A stretch of DNA of 10,145 nucleotides from Spirogloea muscicola (taxonomy: Eukaryota; Streptophyta; Zygnematophyceae; Spirogloeales; Spirogloeaceae). The notes below the pieces were generated by a model. That model was given only the letters and a program-made list of their open reading frames with translations. It had not been told where the DNA came from and did no database searches. A program made the translations under genes and the position numbers. Shown one piece after another: positions 7,371 through 10,145 of this stretch. The DNA is taken from positions 410,005 through 420,149 of the forward strand of contig WELB01000103.1 of assembly GCA_009602725.1 (NCBI GenBank), read 5' to 3'. Position 1 is the stretch's first letter; the number at the start of each line of letters is the position of its first letter.

Positions 7371-9604
7371 TCAGCTAATGGTGACGGTTAATGGATCGCA
7401 AGTGGGAGACTCAGTCGATTGGCATGGTGCCTTGGCTAGCGGAATGGATGTGAAGCCTGCAGACGGAGGGGAGGCAGAGATGGGAGTGCCAGGCTCTGTA
7501 TCACCACAGGACGTGAGTTTAATCTGCAGCAGCGAGTCTACCACCGAGCGACTGCACAGAAGAAAAGACATGTACGTCCTTTGATTCAGATAGGCATGGT
7601 AAGCAATCAACTCATGCTTCCTTCGCACCGAAAGCTAGCCAAGAGCTAGAGCAGCTGCCTGGACTAATGTACTCTGACTCACAAGCCATCACAATCCTCC
7701 AATGGTCATTGCAGGACAGAACAAGCACCAACTTCCGGGAGGAGCTTACCAGATGGGGCACTTATTGGTTTGATACCGTAAGGACTTAGCGCAATCCAGG
7801 CACATGCAGAGGTGACGGCATGGCAGCACTAGCGTGTCTCGCTTGTCTGCCAAGCAGATGACACACTCCTGCACAGGTGCTTATGAACATCAGCATTGTG
7901 CAGCTCACATCCTGTACCTTAGATCTACCCCTCAACACCCAGCACCTCATGCTTATCCATGTGCAATGACTATGGCAAAACAGCAGCTCAGCTGCTGCCA
8001 GCAGGAGGAATGACATTGATGTTCTTCACAGAGTATAGGATGAACACCTTCCCACTGTCATCCATTGTTGCTGCTGTTGACTCCTCTGGCTGGCTGTCGA
8101 TGCCAAAAATCTCGTTCAAAACATAAGCAACGCCATCCCGCCACCATACCTGCTTCAACACGTGCATACTGAAGATGCCTTCTGCCTGCATGAGGATCAC
8201 GTGCATGAAGTCAATGTCATGATGCCCTGATGACAGCGAGGGACTACTCAAAGACAACCACTCCTGGTTAAATCTTCAGGTCTGACTCTGTTACACACAA
8301 GCAGGGCCCCACAGAAAGTATAGGTTGCATGTCTGACCTGCTTGGCGAAGACTCCGTAGGTTGTTTGAGCCTGGAGCTCACATTGACAGCTTGAGTCTGC
8401 ACAGGGCTGGAGGACGCTGGTATGACTATGTCAGCAGGGCCCCAACAGGAGTAATCATCTACCGAGGAAGCCCTTGGCCACTTGGAAGCAAGAAAGACTT
8501 GAACGGTGTCCACAAGGCCAGATTGTCGTGGACATAACATGGGACGGCTGCAGACAAGCCAAGGCAACAAACAAGTGAACCATTGACCTGATGTCGTTAC
8601 TGAACGTTTACATGTTCCGCCGTCACGACACGGATGATGAATGGCCAAGCTGTCCCTCGGGGCACAGTCTTGGCAGTAAGGTCCTCCTCCTGTTGTAACC
8701 AATTGCCCAGTGTGCAGAAGAAGACAGGCATGCCAGGTGTCAGTCCACTTGCTCCAGATGCCATTTGTTGTTGTGTGGAGGTAGGTCTACACAGTGGGAG
8801 GACAGACCTGCAAGCAGTCAAGGTCGAAACCCATGCCAGGTGGCATATTGTACGCTTGATCCAGCCCCGTCTCAAATGGAACTACAAAAGAGGGCTCTCT
8901 GTTTGTGTACTTTGACCTGATACTGTGCAGAGCAAACATGGAGCGAACAACATGTACGTAGCACAGTCAAGCCCGTACAGCACAGCCAATAAGGAAATCG
9001 AGGAACAACTGGAGAATTTTCCAGAAGGAGCTGCTGCCAAGCGAAGGTCCACTGCAGAGTACGTCAATGCCTCAGCAGCACATTGAGCCAGTTGATGAGA
9101 AGCCTGTGCTGGCAGGGGGTTCGAGGGGGTCACGACGAACCGTGGCGGACGGGTTGTATCTGTTTTGGAGCTGCTCTCCTTTGCACCCAAGAATCCAGAC
9201 ACACTGCTATGCACATTGAGATGTGACATTGTATCAACGAAGGTGATATTGCCACCTGACTTGACCTCGCCACTTGGATGTGTCTCACAATCAGTCTCCG
9301 AAGAGCGTCCAAAGCAGGAGATGTCACTAGCATATGCAAAAAAGACCATAGAGGAGAGCAATGGCCGGCTCACTCTGTCATCTGCAGCTCAAGTGAGCGA
9401 CTTGCTTGCCGCGCATGCTGCCATGACCAACCTGCAGGGATGAGAGGCGTTGAGGGTGAAGTGGAGGCAGTAGCTGCCCTCCTTGCTCTCGTCCTTGATG
9501 ACCCTCAGGGTGTGCTTCTTCAGGTTGATCAGGCAGCGTAGCGTGCTGGCAGGCTGCACCCTCGCTCCCTCGGTTGCTACCTGTGGTGGAAGCTCGATGT
9601 GCAT
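7371..9604 (-). CDS. RING-type E3 ubiquitin ligase, MGRN1/RNF157/LOG2 family
   Basis: Exons on the - strand are 9604-9432 (or from 9580 if preceded by another exon), 9374-9266, 8909-8808, 8689-8612, 8263-8048, 7868-7750 and 7551-7371 (stop TGA 7373-7371). Phases agree and the product from ATG 9604 is 325 residues. The N-terminal half matches the conserved domain before the RING in this family: [43 protein letters not shown] and WPFIIRVV, then [21 protein letters not shown]. The RING is complete: Cys228, Cys231, Cys243, His245, Cys249, Cys252, Cys263 and Cys266 (C3HC4), with DTLVLPCRH and CPICR, followed by [10 protein letters not shown] and a short Ser/Pro-rich tail. Plant LOG2 and animal mahogunin attach ubiquitin to membrane or trafficking proteins; the target here is unknown. 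Plant relatives have a long Pro-rich, often N-myristoylated (MGN) N-terminus that is not seen in this model, so upstream exons are likely. Confidence 0.88.
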
Positions 9605-9970
9605 GCATCAGCGACGAACTGCTGTACGCCCTTCAAGGACTGAGTGGTCAGAAGCGGCTGGCCCCAGGCACGCGGTCAGCATTATCTTCGACCGTGCGGT
9701 ACTACATGCACGGCAGGCGTGGGCGAAAGCACTACCGACGGCCCACTACCGACGTGCTCCAGGGATACTCCCAGATGGGCAATGCTGTGAGCTGCTATTG
9801 ACTGCCTCATGCCCTGTGTCCACCCATGTAGGTGTGACAAGGGGATGAGCGGCCGCGGCCCCCATTCGCAGCCGTTCCTTCGAAAGCATGTCATGCCCTA
9901 GACTGGGTCCGGCCTCTCTACTGCCTGCAGATGGCCAGTGTGCTCGTGCATCGGGCTCATGTGGCCGCAC
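9605..9970. other. Unassigned stretch upstream of the E3 ligase core (probable intron or 5' UTR)
   Basis: If the Ser/Pro-rich frame to the right is an upstream exon, this is intron, possibly with a further small exon. Otherwise it is leader and promoter. An in-frame TGA lies two codons before the ATG at 9604. A direct repeat of cactaccgacg occurs at 9730-9740 and 9744-9754. No recognised protein motif is seen on either strand. Confidence 0.4.
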
Positions 9971-10145
9971 CTGTGCTGTTGGCGAGCCTTCTGATGGAGA
10001 AGGTGCAGACGGCTGTTGAGCGTCGGCCGGGGATCCCTCATTGCCGCCGTCGCCGCCGGGGCTGGCAACGGCGGGGCGGCGGGCCGAGGGCGAGGACCGC
10101 CCGGAGCGCGAGTAGGGCGGCCGGGCGTGGGCGGCGCAAAAAAAA
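9971..10145 (-). CDS. Possible 5' exon: Ser/Pro/Arg-rich low-complexity segment of the E3 ligase N-terminus
   Basis: One - strand frame is open from the window edge to a good donor (CACAG|GTGCGG, GT at 9970-9969) and encodes about 58 residues rich in Ser, Pro, Arg and Ala, including RPPYSRSGRSSPSARR and QQPSAPSPSEGSPTAQ. Plant LOG2 proteins have a disordered Pro-rich N-terminus before the conserved domain, and this segment sits in the right place with a compatible phase (0). Low-complexity composition in GC-rich DNA can also occur by chance, and no ATG is present in view. The last eight bases of the window are a run of A on the + strand. Confidence 0.3.

Noticed and set aside
8382-8406. Possible 25-bp microexon in the E3 ligase gene
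   Set aside because: It would fix the phase only if the next exon began at 8226. Starting that exon at 8263, after a good acceptor, fixes the phase without a microexon.
9574-9801. + strand frame ending in MGNAVSCY, recalling the MGN myristoylation start of LOG2 proteins
   Set aside because: It lies on the strand opposite the E3 ligase gene and the MGN is followed by a stop after five residues, so the likeness is chance.

Overview
The window looks like ordinary nuclear DNA of a green alga, probably a GC-rich chlorophyte. Genes are split by many short spliceosomal introns with GTGAG-type donors and TGCAG-type acceptors. Exons are very GC-rich and the spacers are more balanced. The encoded proteins resemble their land-plant versions most closely. 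One intron carries decayed plant-type telomere repeats (CCCTAAA). There is one ambiguous base (4198), so this is draft sequence, and all exon borders below were worked out by eye from splice sites, phase and remembered family sequences.

Layout. 1-2110 (+): the C-terminal ~440 residues of an uncharacterised plant-type helical-repeat (ARM-like) protein, similar to Arabidopsis At1g73970. 2111-2810: a convergent spacer with a strong hairpin, a perfect palindrome and short tandem repeats. 2811-4247 (-): a complete mitochondrial succinate/fumarate-type carrier (SFC1). 4430-6464 (-): a complete nocturnin-like phosphatase of the EEP fold. 6465-7370: a spacer in which I see no gene. 7371-9604 (-), perhaps reaching past the right edge: a RING E3 ubiquitin ligase of the MGRN1/LOG2 family.

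The four genes do not form an obvious pathway. The carrier moves TCA-cycle organic acids, nocturnin-type enzymes act on NADP(H) or RNA, and the E3 ligase marks membrane or trafficking proteins. The three minus-strand genes are head-to-tail, and the carrier start lies only 182 bp from the nocturnin stop.

I found no CRISPR, transposon, tRNA, rRNA or virus-like feature, and no convincing new biological system. The items most worth a second look are an 8-bp GT...AG interruption in the first gene that looks like an intron with no middle, a spurious N that breaks the carrier frame, an unusual residue in the nocturnin active-site motif, and the structured DNA in the 2.1-2.4 kb spacer.
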